The notes under the pieces are model-generated. The model ran no database searches, was not told where the DNA came from, and saw nothing but the letters and a program-made list of their open reading frames with translations. From Mycolicibacterium moriokaense (GTDB lineage: Bacteria > Actinomycetota > Actinomycetes > Mycobacteriales > Mycobacteriaceae), in the NCBI RefSeq assembly GCF_003347205.1, contig NZ_QQBJ01000017.1:184740-248739 (forward strand): a stretch of DNA of 64,000 bases, in the 5' to 3' direction. Made by a program: the position numbers and the translations under genes. Positions 1 through 7,432 of the stretch are shown one piece after another. Each line of letters begins with the position of its first letter. Within the stretch, counting starts at the first letter, position 1.

Positions 1-579
1 AGCGTCGTCGGCGAGGTGGCCGATATCCAGGACAAGGGCGAGGGCAAGAACGCCATCGTGATGCTGAAGGCGACGGGCACCAACCCCGACACCGGCAAGG
101 TGGTTGCCGAGACGATGGCCACCGCGGTCATCCGCGGCGAGGGTGGCTTCGGCGGGCAGCCGGGCCAGCGGCCCGCGGCACCCGAGATCCCCGACAGCGA
201 ACCCGATGCGCGCGTCGCGCTGCCGACCCGCGACGATCAGGCGTTGATCTACCGGCTCTCCGGCGACCGCAACCCGCTGCACAGCGATCCGTGGTTCGCC
301 CGCGAGATGGCAGGCTTCCCGAAGCCGATCCTGCACGGACTGTGCACCTACGGGGTGGCGGGACGGGCGCTGGTCGGCGAACTCGGCGGCGGTGACGCCA
401 CCAAGGTCACCGCGATCGCGTCGCGGTTCACCTCGCCGGTCTTTCCGGGCGAGACGCTCACCACCTCGATCTGGCGCACCGAGGCCGGGCGTGCGGTGTT
501 CCGCACCGAGGCGGCCGACCCGGACGGGTCGAATGCGCGGCTGGTGCTGGAGGACGGCGTCGTCGAATACACGAACTGA
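1..579 (+). CDS. MaoC-like (R)-specific enoyl-CoA hydratase, 5' end missing
   Basis: The frame is open from base 1, so this is the C-terminal part of a protein starting upstream of the window; the first in-frame GTG (16) is internal. The C-terminal hot-dog domain carries the hydratase 2 signature, seen as SGDRNPLHSD followed by the FPKPILHGL stretch; the Asp and His of that motif are the catalytic pair of the family. Such enzymes hydrate trans-2-enoyl-CoA in beta-oxidation or related lipid metabolism in the cytosol. Double hot-dog architecture (an upstream degenerate half) is likely, as in the mycobacterial HtdY/HtdZ group, because the visible portion already starts in a linker-like, Gly/Pro-rich region. 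The gene is followed after 20 bp by a universal stress protein in the same direction. Confidence 0.85.
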   Translation, partial: SVVGEVADIQDKGEGKNAIVMLKATGTNPDTGKVVAETMATAVIRGEGGFGGQPGQRPAAPEIPDSEPDARVALPTRDDQALIYRLSGDRNPLHSDPWFAREMAGFPKPILHGLCTYGVAGRALVGELGGGDATKVTAIASRFTSPVFPGETLTTSIWRTEAGRAVFRTEAADPDGSNARLVLEDGVVEYTN

Positions 580-599
580 CCGGCGGTCGGTGGTACAGG

Positions 600-1490
600 A
601 TGTCCACCATGAAGCTGGTCGTCGGTTACCTGGCCACACCCGGTGGCGCAGACGCGGTGGCGCTCGGAGTCCGGCTCGCCCGGACTCTCGGCGCGGAGTT
701 GGAACTTTGTATCGTGCTGCCGCCAGACCGCGCGGACACCGCGCGGCTGTCGGTCGGTGACTTCGACGACCTGCTGGCCGAACAGGCGCAGAAGTGGTTG
801 GACGGTGCGGCGGTGCCGCCGGACGTCGTCGTGCACAGCCACGTCGTCTTTTCCGAGTCGTTCGCCGACGGGCTGCTGCAGGAGGTCGCGCGGCTGGAGG
901 CCGACGCCATCGTGGTCGGCGGCTCCGGCGGCGGGTTGGCCGGACCGTTCTCGCTCGGCTCGGTGGTCAACGAACTGCTGCACTCGGCGCCGGTTCCCGT
1001 CGTGGTCGCGCCCCGCGGCACCCGCCACTCCGACGTCGAACGGGTACGCGAGGTGACGTGCGCTATCGGCGAGCGTCAGGGCGCGGAGCTGTTGCTGCGC
1101 ACCGCTGTTCGTTTCAGCAAGGCCGCGGGCACACCGTTGCGGCTGGCGTCGCTGGTGGCCCTCGATCCGACATTCGGCCACCTTCGCGGCGACGTGGACG
1201 CCGTCCGGGAACGCGCGCTCGATCACGCGCAGCGCACCCTGGAGGCAGCCAAAGAGGCGCTGCCCGAGGCGATTCCGGTGACATCGACCGTCGTCGACGG
1301 GCTGACCGTCGAGGATGCGGTCAGCAAGCTCACCTGGCGCGACGGCGATCTGATCATGGTCGGGTCGAGTCGGCTCAGCGCGCCCAAGAGGCTGTTCCTC
1401 GGGTCGACGGCGGCGAAGATGCTCCGGGTGCTCGACGTGCCGATGATGGTGGTGCCCCGAGACCAGATGGACACGGGCGCGCTGCCGTAG
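600..1490 (+). CDS. tandem-domain universal stress protein
   Basis: A 296-residue protein made of two UspA domains, the usual mycobacterial double-Usp layout. Each half ends with the nucleotide-binding pattern G-x2-G-x9-GS: VVGGSGGGLAG...LGS in the first half and MVGSSRLSAP...LGS in the second, so both ATP sites look intact. Such proteins are cytosolic and are linked to hypoxia, stress and persistence, but no specific partner can be inferred here. The ATG at 600 is used; an in-frame ATG at 609 is an alternative that removes only three residues. The next gene, dnaE2, has its own SOS promoter, so this is likely the end of the upstream unit. Confidence 0.88.
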   Translation: MSTMKLVVGYLATPGGADAVALGVRLARTLGAELELCIVLPPDRADTARLSVGDFDDLLAEQAQKWLDGAAVPPDVVVHSHVVFSESFADGLLQEVARLEADAIVVGGSGGGLAGPFSLGSVVNELLHSAPVPVVVAPRGTRHSDVERVREVTCAIGERQGAELLLRTAVRFSKAAGTPLRLASLVALDPTFGHLRGDVDAVRERALDHAQRTLEAAKEALPEAIPVTSTVVDGLTVEDAVSKLTWRDGDLIMVGSSRLSAPKRLFLGSTAAKMLRVLDVPMMVVPRDQMDTGALP

Positions 1491-1516
1491 GCGCCAGAGG
1501 GGCCGTCTATCGAACA

Positions 1517-1532
1517 TCGAACAGATGTTCGA
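1517..1532 (+). promoter_or_regulatory. LexA (SOS) box of dnaE2
   Basis: TCGAACAGATGTTCGA is a perfect match to the mycobacterial SOS box TCGAAC-N4-GTTCGA. It lies between a -35-like TCGAAC (1510-1515) and a -10-like TAGACT (1533-1538), so it fills the 17-bp spacer exactly. LexA binding here would exclude RNA polymerase. The -10 places the transcription start at about 1545, the ATG chosen for dnaE2, which suggests a leaderless mRNA. Confidence 0.93.
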
Positions 1533-1544
1533 TAGACTGTGTCG

Positions 1545-4500
1545 ATGGGTTGGCACAACGGGCCCCCGAGCTGGACCGAGATGGAGCGGGTGCTCACGAG
1601 CAAGCCGCGCCGGGCAGGCTGGCCCATCGACCAGCAGATCGGCGACGGCGGTGACAGCCCGGCGTGGTCGCGCAAGCGCGGCAGCTATGAAGCTCCGGAG
1701 CCGCACCGGCGGCGACATGAAGCCCTGGATGTGCAGCGGCCCGCCTCGGCGGTGCCGTATGCGGAGTTGCATGCGCACTCGGCCTACAGCTTCCTCGACG
1801 GCGCCAGCACACCGGAGGAACTGGTCGAAGAAGCTGCCAGGCTGGACCTGCGCGCCATCGCCCTGACCGATCACGACGGGCTCTACGGGGTGGTGCGCTT
1901 CGCCGAAGCCGCCAAAGAACTCGACGTGCACACGGTGTTCGGCGCCGAGTTGTCGCTTGGCGGCGGCGACCGCACCGAGGAGCCCGATCCGCGCGGGCCG
2001 CACCTGCTGGTGCTCGCCCGTGGGCCGGAGGGGTATCGACGGCTGTCGCGCCAGTTGGCGGCGGCGCATCTCGCGGGCGGCGAGAAAGGCGTCCTGCGCT
2101 ACGACTACGACGTGTTGACCGAGGCGGCGGGAGGGCACTGGCACATTCTCACCGGCTGCCGCAAAGGCCATGTCCGTCAAGCGCTTTGCGACGGCGGCCC
2201 GGAAGCCGCGGAGAAGGCGCTCGCCGACCTGGTGGACCGGTTCGGCCGCGACCGGGTCAGCGTCGAGCTCACCCATCACGGCCATCCCCTCGACGACGAG
2301 CGCAACGCCGCGCTCGCGGAGCTGGCGCCCCGGTTCGGCCTCGATGTCGTCGCCACCACCGCCGCCCACTTCGCCGAACCGTCCAGGGGCAGGCTGGCGA
2401 TGGCGATGGGGGCGATCCGGGCCCGCAACTCGATCGACGAAGCGGCGGGCTACCTCGCCCCGCTGGGCGGTTCGCATCTGCGGTCGGGGGAGGAGATGGC
2501 GCGGGTCTTCGCGCACAGACCCGAGGCGGTGACCGCCGCCGCCGACCTCGGCGAGCAGTGCGCATTCGAGCTGGCGCTGATCGCCCCGCAGTTGCCGCCG
2601 TTCGACGTTCCCGACGGGCACACCGAGGACAGCTGGCTGCGGCACCTGGTCATGACAGGAGCGCGAAACCGGTACGGGCCCCCCGAACGGGCCCGGCGAG
2701 CCTATCAGCAGATCGAGCACGAGCTGAAAATCATTGCCCAGCTGAGCTTTCCGGGCTATTTCCTGGTGGTGCACGACATCACCCAGTTCTGTAGGCGCAA
2801 CGGTATCCTCGCGCAGGGCAGGGGGTCTGCGGCCAACTCGGCGGTCTGCTACGCCCTCGGCGTCACCAATGTCGACCCGATCGCCAACGAGTTGCTGTTC
2901 GAGAGGTTCCTGTCCCCGGCGCGCGACGGACCGCCCGATATCGACATCGACATCGAATCGGACCTGCGGGAGCAGGCTATTCAGTATGTCTACGACCGGT
3001 ACGGCCGCGATTACGCGGCCCAGGTCGCCAACGTCATCACCTATCGCGGCCGCAGCGCGGTCCGCGACATGGCCCGGGCGCTGGGCTTCTCGCAGGGCCA
3101 GCAGGACGCCTGGAGCAAGCAGATCGGCCAGTGGGGCAACCTCGCCGAGGCGAGTCACGTCGAGGGTGTTCCCGATCCGGTCATCGACCTGGCCGCCCAG
3201 ATCTCGAACCTGCCGCGGCACATGGGTATCCATTCGGGCGGCATGGTGATCTGCGATCGCCCGATCGCCGACGTGTGTCCGGTGGAATGGGCCCGGATGG
3301 AGAACCGCAGCGTGCTGCAGTGGGACAAGGACGACTGTGCGGCAATCGGTTTGGTGAAGTTCGACATGCTGGGCCTTGGCATGCTCTCGGCCCTGCACTA
3401 CTGCATCGACCTGGTGGCCGAACACAAGGGCATCGACGTCGACCTGGCCAGGCTGGATCTCTCTGAGCAGGCGGTGTACGAGATGTTGCAGCGCGCCGAT
3501 TCCGTCGGCGTGTTTCAGGTGGAGTCGCGCGCGCAGATGGCCACGCTGCCCCGGCTGAAGCCGCGGGTGTTCTACGACCTGGTGGTCGAGGTGGCCTTGA
3601 TCCGGCCGGGGCCGATCCAGGGCGGCTCGGTGCACCCCTACATCAAGCGCCGCAACGGCGAGGAGCGTGTCACCTACGACCACCCCTCGATGGAGCAGGC
3701 GCTGCGAAAAACGCTGGGCGTACCGCTGTTTCAGGAACAGCTGATGCAACTGGCGGTGGACTGTGCCGGCTTCACCGCCGCCGAGGCCGACCAGTTGCGC
3801 CGCGCGATGGGGTCCAAGCGGTCAACCGAACGGATGCGCAGGCTGCGCGGCCGGTTCTACGACGGCATGCGCGAACGGCACGGCGTCACCGGTGAAGTGG
3901 CTGACCGGATCTACGAGAAGCTGGAGGCGTTCGCCAACTTCGGCTTCCCGGAAAGCCATTCGCTGTCCTTCGCCTCGTTGGTGTTCTACTCGTCGTGGTT
4001 CAAGCTGCACCATCCCGCCGCGTTCTGCGCCGCGCTGCTTCGGGCGCAGCCGATGGGCTTCTACTCGCCGCAGACGCTGGTGGCCGACGCCCGTCGGCAC
4101 GGCGTCACTGTGCACGGACCCGATGTCAACGCCAGCCTGGCGCACGCGACGCTGGAGAACGCGGGCACCGAGGTGCGGCTGGGCATCGGCAGCGTCCGCC
4201 ACATCGGCGACGATCTCGCCGAGCAGATCGTCGAGGAGCGAAAAGCCAACGGGCCGTTCGATTCCCTGCTGGACCTCACCGGCCGGGTGCAGCTCACGGT
4301 CCCGCAGACCGAAGCTTTAGCGACGGCGGGCGCGCTGGGCTGCTTCGGGATCACCCGCCGCGAAGGGTTGTGGGCGGCGGGCGCCGCGGCCACCCAGCGG
4401 CCCGATCGGCTGCCCGGTGTGGGGGCGTCATCGCATGTCCCGACCCTGCCGGGGATGACCGACCTGGAGTTGGCCGCCTCCGACGCCTGGGCCACCGGGA

Positions 4501-4868
4501 TCACGCCGGACAGCTATCCCACCCAGTTCCTGCGGGCAGACCTCGATGCGATGGGAGTGGTTCCCGCCGATCGATTGCTGTCGGTGCCCGACGGGACCCG
4601 GGTGCTGGTGGCGGGGGCGGTGACGCATCGGCAGCGGCCCGCGACGGCGCAGGGGGTGACGTTCATCAACCTCGAGGACGAGACCGGAATGGTCAACATC
4701 CTGTGTTCACCGGGGGTGTGGAGCCGTCATCGCAAGCTGGCGCAGACGGCGTCGGCCATGGTGATCAGGGGTCAGGTGCAGAACGCCACCGGCGCGGTCA
4801 CCGTCGTCGCCGACCGGATCAGCAAGCTGGACATGCGCATCGCCGCCCGCAGCCGCGACTTCCGCTGA
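1545..4868 (+). CDS. dnaE2: error-prone DNA polymerase III alpha subunit DnaE2
   Basis: A 1107-residue C-family DNA polymerase, close to the length of mycobacterial DnaE2. It acts in SOS-induced translesion synthesis with ImuA' and ImuB (not in this window) and the beta clamp. Visible parts are the N-terminal PHP domain beginning at about residue 72 (LHAHSAYSFLDG, then LTDHDG), the polymerase catalytic block PPDIDIDIESD near residue 465 with two of the three acidic residues, the fingers/thumb region, and a C-terminal OB-fold (GTRVLVAGAVTHRQRP). The ATG at 1545 (MGWHNGPPSW) is chosen because the promoter predicts a leaderless start there; GTG 1539 is in frame six bases upstream. Transcription is controlled by the perfect LexA box just upstream. 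Confidence 0.97.
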   Translation: MGWHNGPPSWTEMERVLTSKPRRAGWPIDQQIGDGGDSPAWSRKRGSYEAPEPHRRRHEALDVQRPASAVPYAELHAHSAYSFLDGASTPEELVEEAARLDLRAIALTDHDGLYGVVRFAEAAKELDVHTVFGAELSLGGGDRTEEPDPRGPHLLVLARGPEGYRRLSRQLAAAHLAGGEKGVLRYDYDVLTEAAGGHWHILTGCRKGHVRQALCDGGPEAAEKALADLVDRFGRDRVSVELTHHGHPLDDERNAALAELAPRFGLDVVATTAAHFAEPSRGRLAMAMGAIRARNSIDEAAGYLAPLGGSHLRSGEEMARVFAHRPEAVTAAADLGEQCAFELALIAPQLPPFDVPDGHTEDSWLRHLVMTGARNRYGPPERARRAYQQIEHELKIIAQLSFPGYFLVVHDITQFCRRNGILAQGRGSAANSAVCYALGVTNVDPIANELLFERFLSPARDGPPDIDIDIESDLREQAIQYVYDRYGRDYAAQVANVITYRGRSAVRDMARALGFSQGQQDAWSKQIGQWGNLAEASHVEGVPDPVIDLAAQISNLPRHMGIHSGGMVICDRPIADVCPVEWARMENRSVLQWDKDDCAAIGLVKFDMLGLGMLSALHYCIDLVAEHKGIDVDLARLDLSEQAVYEMLQRADSVGVFQVESRAQMATLPRLKPRVFYDLVVEVALIRPGPIQGGSVHPYIKRRNGEERVTYDHPSMEQALRKTLGVPLFQEQLMQLAVDCAGFTAAEADQLRRAMGSKRSTERMRRLRGRFYDGMRERHGVTGEVADRIYEKLEAFANFGFPESHSLSFASLVFYSSWFKLHHPAAFCAALLRAQPMGFYSPQTLVADARRHGVTVHGPDVNASLAHATLENAGTEVRLGIGSVRHIGDDLAEQIVEERKANGPFDSLLDLTGRVQLTVPQTEALATAGALGCFGITRREGLWAAGAAATQRPDRLPGVGASSHVPTLPGMTDLELAASDAWATGITPDSYPTQFLRADLDAMGVVPADRLLSVPDGTRVLVAGAVTHRQRPATAQGVTFINLEDETGMVNILCSPGVWSRHRKLAQTASAMVIRGQVQNATGAVTVVADRISKLDMRIAARSRDFR

Positions 4869-4889
4869 GTCCCTTGCCCCGCCCCGCGA

Positions 4890-4915
4890 GGGTGCGTGTT
4901 TGTACACGACACGCC
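4890..4915. terminator. hairpin between convergent dnaE2 and the DUF732 gene
   Basis: A short inverted repeat (GCGTGT and ACACGC separated by 9 nt) lies about 20 bases after the dnaE2 stop and 50 bases beyond the stop of the convergent DUF732 gene. It has no T-tract, which is common for mycobacterial hairpins. It could act as a bidirectional terminator; this is inference from position and symmetry only. Confidence 0.4.
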
Positions 4916-4967
4916 GCGGTATTCCGGCATTCTGCGCACGCTCGCGGTGCGAAATCGGCGCAGTGAA

Positions 4968-5285
4968 TCAGCCGGCGAAGTCGGGGCACAGGTTGGTGGT
5001 CGCCGCGCTGACGAACAGAGTGCCCTGCCCCATCGGGAGTTTGTACGTGCTCTCGACCGCCGACATCTCGTCCAGCACGCTCGTGCCCTGACGCAGTTCA
5101 TCGCACGTGTGGTAGCCGGCCGCTACCGTGTCGGCGGGGTTCACCCCCGGCAGTGCGACGTTGTCCCAGCCGAGCTCATCGAGGAACGCGTCGCTGGGTG
5201 CGGCCGATGCGATCGGGGCCAACGCCGACATGGCAGCGCTCGCGGCGACTGCGGCAGCGCTTGCGAAGCGTAAACCTGACACCAT
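4968..5285 (-). CDS. secreted DUF732-type protein
   Basis: A 105-residue protein with a clear Sec signal peptide: basic start MVSGLR, an Ala-rich hydrophobic core, and a cleavage-like A-S-A-A site near residue 29. The mature part (about 76 residues, with FLDELGWDNV, GYHTCDEL and a Cys near the C-terminus) matches the DUF732 pattern of small two-Cys mycobacterial exported proteins of unknown function. The two Cys (CDEL and NLCPDF) probably form a disulfide outside the membrane. A good ribosome site (aggaggaatga) precedes the ATG. A second DUF732-like gene lies at 12251-12580. Confidence 0.8.
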   Translation of the reverse strand: MVSGLRFASAAAVAASAAMSALAPIASAAPSDAFLDELGWDNVALPGVNPADTVAAGYHTCDELRQGTSVLDEMSAVESTYKLPMGQGTLFVSAATTNLCPDFAG

Positions 5286-5344
5286 TTCATTCCTCCTGCT
5301 CGTGCTCCGTTGAGCCGACAGTAAGGCGGGTCAGTAGCCGAGAA

Positions 5345-5365
5345 AAATAGGGTGTTTCCCTATTT
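5345..5365 (-). terminator. intrinsic terminator of the upstream methyltransferase gene
   Basis: On the minus strand an 8-bp perfect stem (AAATAGGG / CCCTATTT) with a 5-nt loop is followed directly by further T residues (TTCTC), giving a U-rich tail. It lies 46 bases after the stop of the methyltransferase at 5411-6022. It is one of the few canonical rho-independent structures in this window. Because it is palindromic and lies 60 bp upstream of the DUF732 start, an operator role is the alternative. Confidence 0.6.
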
Positions 5366-5410
5366 CTGGCCGCTGCGGGACCTTATGACCGCAACGCGAC
5401 CTCGGAGCTT

Positions 5411-6022
5411 TCAGGCGGCTGCCTTGATCCAGCGCCACTGCGTCGACCACCACTCGGTGGCCCCGGGCAGCGCGTCGTGCACGGCGCCGACGACGCCCGG
5501 CCACTGTTCGGCGTGAAAATCGTCCCCCGACAGCCAGCCGCCGCGCACCTTGGGCGCCCACGCCGCGATGTCGGCGGACACACTGGCGTAGTCGTGTCGC
5601 GCGTCGAGATGCACCCAGTCCAGCGACCGGTCGGGGAACAGCCGCGCCGCCGCGATTGAGTCGGTGATCAGCAGCTGCACCAGATCGTCTGTACCGCAGG
5701 CGATCACGTTGCGGTGCAGCAGGCCGGCGAAGGTGCCGCCGCCGTATTCGACCGCGGCGCCGTGCGCATTGGTGTCCCGCCTGCCCTCCGGCCCGCTGCC
5801 CCGCCCGGTGTCGACCCCGACCAGTGCTATGTCGCGGCCGCTGTCGCGAATGACCTCGGCCAGCGAGCAGATGCTCTTACCCAGATAGCAGCCCACCTCG
5901 ACGAACCGGCCGCCGTCGGCGAAGTGGGCGACCGCCTCCTCCTGCGCGCGGCGCCACTGGAACCACCCCGGGATGTCCTGCCAGCGCCGCACCGGGCGCT
6001 CGAAGTCGGATCTGCTGTGCAC
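5411..6022 (-). CDS. class I SAM-dependent methyltransferase (Methyltransf_24 type)
   Basis: A 203-residue protein with the Rossmann SAM-binding motif RFVEVGCYLGKSICSLAEV near residue 40, a second acidic strand (IALVGVDTG), and LDWVHLDARHDYASVSADI typical of the Methyltransf_24 / cephalosporin-hydroxylase-like group. The substrate is unknown. The GTG at 6022 is chosen because GAAAGG sits 7-8 bases upstream; the frame stays open further upstream but the added residues are not conserved-looking and run into the promoter region of the divergent nitroreductase gene. The two genes share a 57-bp divergent intergenic region. Confidence 0.75.
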   Translation of the reverse strand: MHSRSDFERPVRRWQDIPGWFQWRRAQEEAVAHFADGGRFVEVGCYLGKSICSLAEVIRDSGRDIALVGVDTGRGSGPEGRRDTNAHGAAVEYGGGTFAGLLHRNVIACGTDDLVQLLITDSIAAARLFPDRSLDWVHLDARHDYASVSADIAAWAPKVRGGWLSGDDFHAEQWPGVVGAVHDALPGATEWWSTQWRWIKAAA

Positions 6023-6079
6023 GTGAGCCTTTCTTCGCGTGAATTCGACTGCCCCTGAGGCGAATGTAGTCTCGCGGTC

Positions 6080-6721
6080 ATGACACTGAACTTGTCCGTC
6101 GACGACGTCCTGACCACCACCCGCTCGGTCCGCAAGCGCCTCGACCTGGACAAGCCAGTGCCGCGCGAGGTGCTGCTGGAGTGTCTCGACCTGGCGTTGC
6201 AGGCGCCGACGGGCTCCAACGCACAGGGCTGGCAGTGGGTGTTCGTCGACGACCCGGACAAGAAGAAGGCGCTCGCCGACATCTACCGGCACAATGCGAC
6301 GCCCTACCTAGACGCCCCCAAGCCGCAGTTCGGCGATGTGCGTGACGAGCAGCGGCCACTGGTCACCAGTTCGGCCAAGTACCTCAACGAGCACCTTCAC
6401 GAAGTGCCGGTGATGTTGGTTCCGTGCCTGGAGGGCCGTCCGGACGGCGCACCCGCCGGGCAGAGCGCCGGGTTCTGGGGCTCGCTGCTGCCCGCGGTGT
6501 GGAGCTTCATGTTGGCGCTGCGCTCGCGCGGGCTCGGCTCGGCGTGGACGACGCTGCACCTCGTCGGCAAGGGCGAACAGCTGGCCGCCGACGTTCTCGG
6601 CATCCCGTTCGAAAAGTACAGCCAGGGCGGGCTTTTCCCGATCGCCTACACGAAGGGCACGGATTTCCGGCCGGCCAAGCGGCTGCCGGCCGAACAGTTC
6701 GCGCACTGGAATTCCTGGTAG
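6080..6721 (+). CDS. nitroreductase family FMN oxidoreductase
   Basis: A 213-residue nitroreductase-fold protein, the position and type of Rv3368c in M. tuberculosis. FMN-contact motifs are visible: TRSVRKRLD near residue 15, APTGSNAQGWQW near residue 38, and the C-terminal GGLFPIAYTKG with a basic tail. Family members reduce nitro groups, quinones or other electrophiles with NAD(P)H as homodimers in the cytosol; the physiological substrate here cannot be told. The stop TAG (6719-6721) abuts the stop of the convergent trmL gene without any gap. Confidence 0.88.
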   Translation: MTLNLSVDDVLTTTRSVRKRLDLDKPVPREVLLECLDLALQAPTGSNAQGWQWVFVDDPDKKKALADIYRHNATPYLDAPKPQFGDVRDEQRPLVTSSAKYLNEHLHEVPVMLVPCLEGRPDGAPAGQSAGFWGSLLPAVWSFMLALRSRGLGSAWTTLHLVGKGEQLAADVLGIPFEKYSQGGLFPIAYTKGTDFRPAKRLPAEQFAHWNSW

Positions 6722-7186
6722 CTATACGGCGCCGGCATAACCGTTCTGTCGCCACGCCTCGTACACGGCGACCGCGGCGGCGTTGGACAGGTTCAGCGAT
6801 CGCCTGCCGGGCAACAGGGGAATGCGCACCCGCGCGGTGACGTGCGGGTCGGCCAGGGTGGCCTCGTCCAGGCCGGTGGGTTCGGGCCCGAACATCAACA
6901 CGTCGCCGGGTTGGTAGGCGAGGTCGGCGAAGGACGTGGTGGCATGCGCGGTGAAGGCGTACACCCGCGTCGGCGCGATGGCGGCCCACGCCGTCGCCAG
7001 GTCGCGGTGCACGCTCACTGACGCCAGGTCGTGGTAGTCCAGCCCCGCCCGGCGCAGCTTGGGTTCGGACAACTCGAAGCCCAGCGGTTCGACGAGGTGC
7101 AACTCGCAGCCCGCGCCCGCGACCATGCGGATTGCGTTGCCGGTGTTGGGGGCGATACGGGGCGAGTAAAACATCACCTTGAACAC
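6722..7186 (-). CDS. trmL: tRNA (cytidine(34)-2'-O)-methyltransferase, SpoU/TrmL family
   Basis: A 154-residue SPOUT methyltransferase of the usual TrmL length. All three SpoU motifs are present: NTGNAIRM near residue 15, LMFGPEPTGLD near residue 98, and IPLLPGRRSLNLSNAAAV near residue 120, the last two forming the trefoil-knot SAM site. It would methylate the ribose of the wobble base of tRNA-Leu. The ORF begins with ATG at 7186. A long 246-bp gap separates it from the divergent sensor kinase gene. Confidence 0.92.
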   Translation of the reverse strand: MFKVMFYSPRIAPNTGNAIRMVAGAGCELHLVEPLGFELSEPKLRRAGLDYHDLASVSVHRDLATAWAAIAPTRVYAFTAHATTSFADLAYQPGDVLMFGPEPTGLDEATLADPHVTARVRIPLLPGRRSLNLSNAAAVAVYEAWRQNGYAGAV

Positions 7187-7432
7187 CCGACGATGATTGC
7201 AGGTGGCGCTATTCGGGTTTGCTCTGGCGTCGTATAAGAGGCTTCTGGCAGAGCCCGCGAACCTTGGCTGTTCAGTAAGAATTGTGGAAACGATTGCGCG
7301 CTACTGGCATACTCGATCAATTGCCAGGCGAAGAACGCCAGCCCGCACGTGGGCAAAATCAGCAGGAAGCGTTATGAACCTCGCTCAATGTGAAAAAGAC
7401 GGACCAGCAGCCGGAAGCGCGGCGGTGCAGAA

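Noticed and set aside
348-3749. 1133-codon open frame on the minus strand opposite dnaE2
   Set aside because: It is antisense to clearly conserved dnaE2, low in hydrophobic order, rich in His/Arg/Gln, and arises from the GC-biased codon pattern of the real gene.
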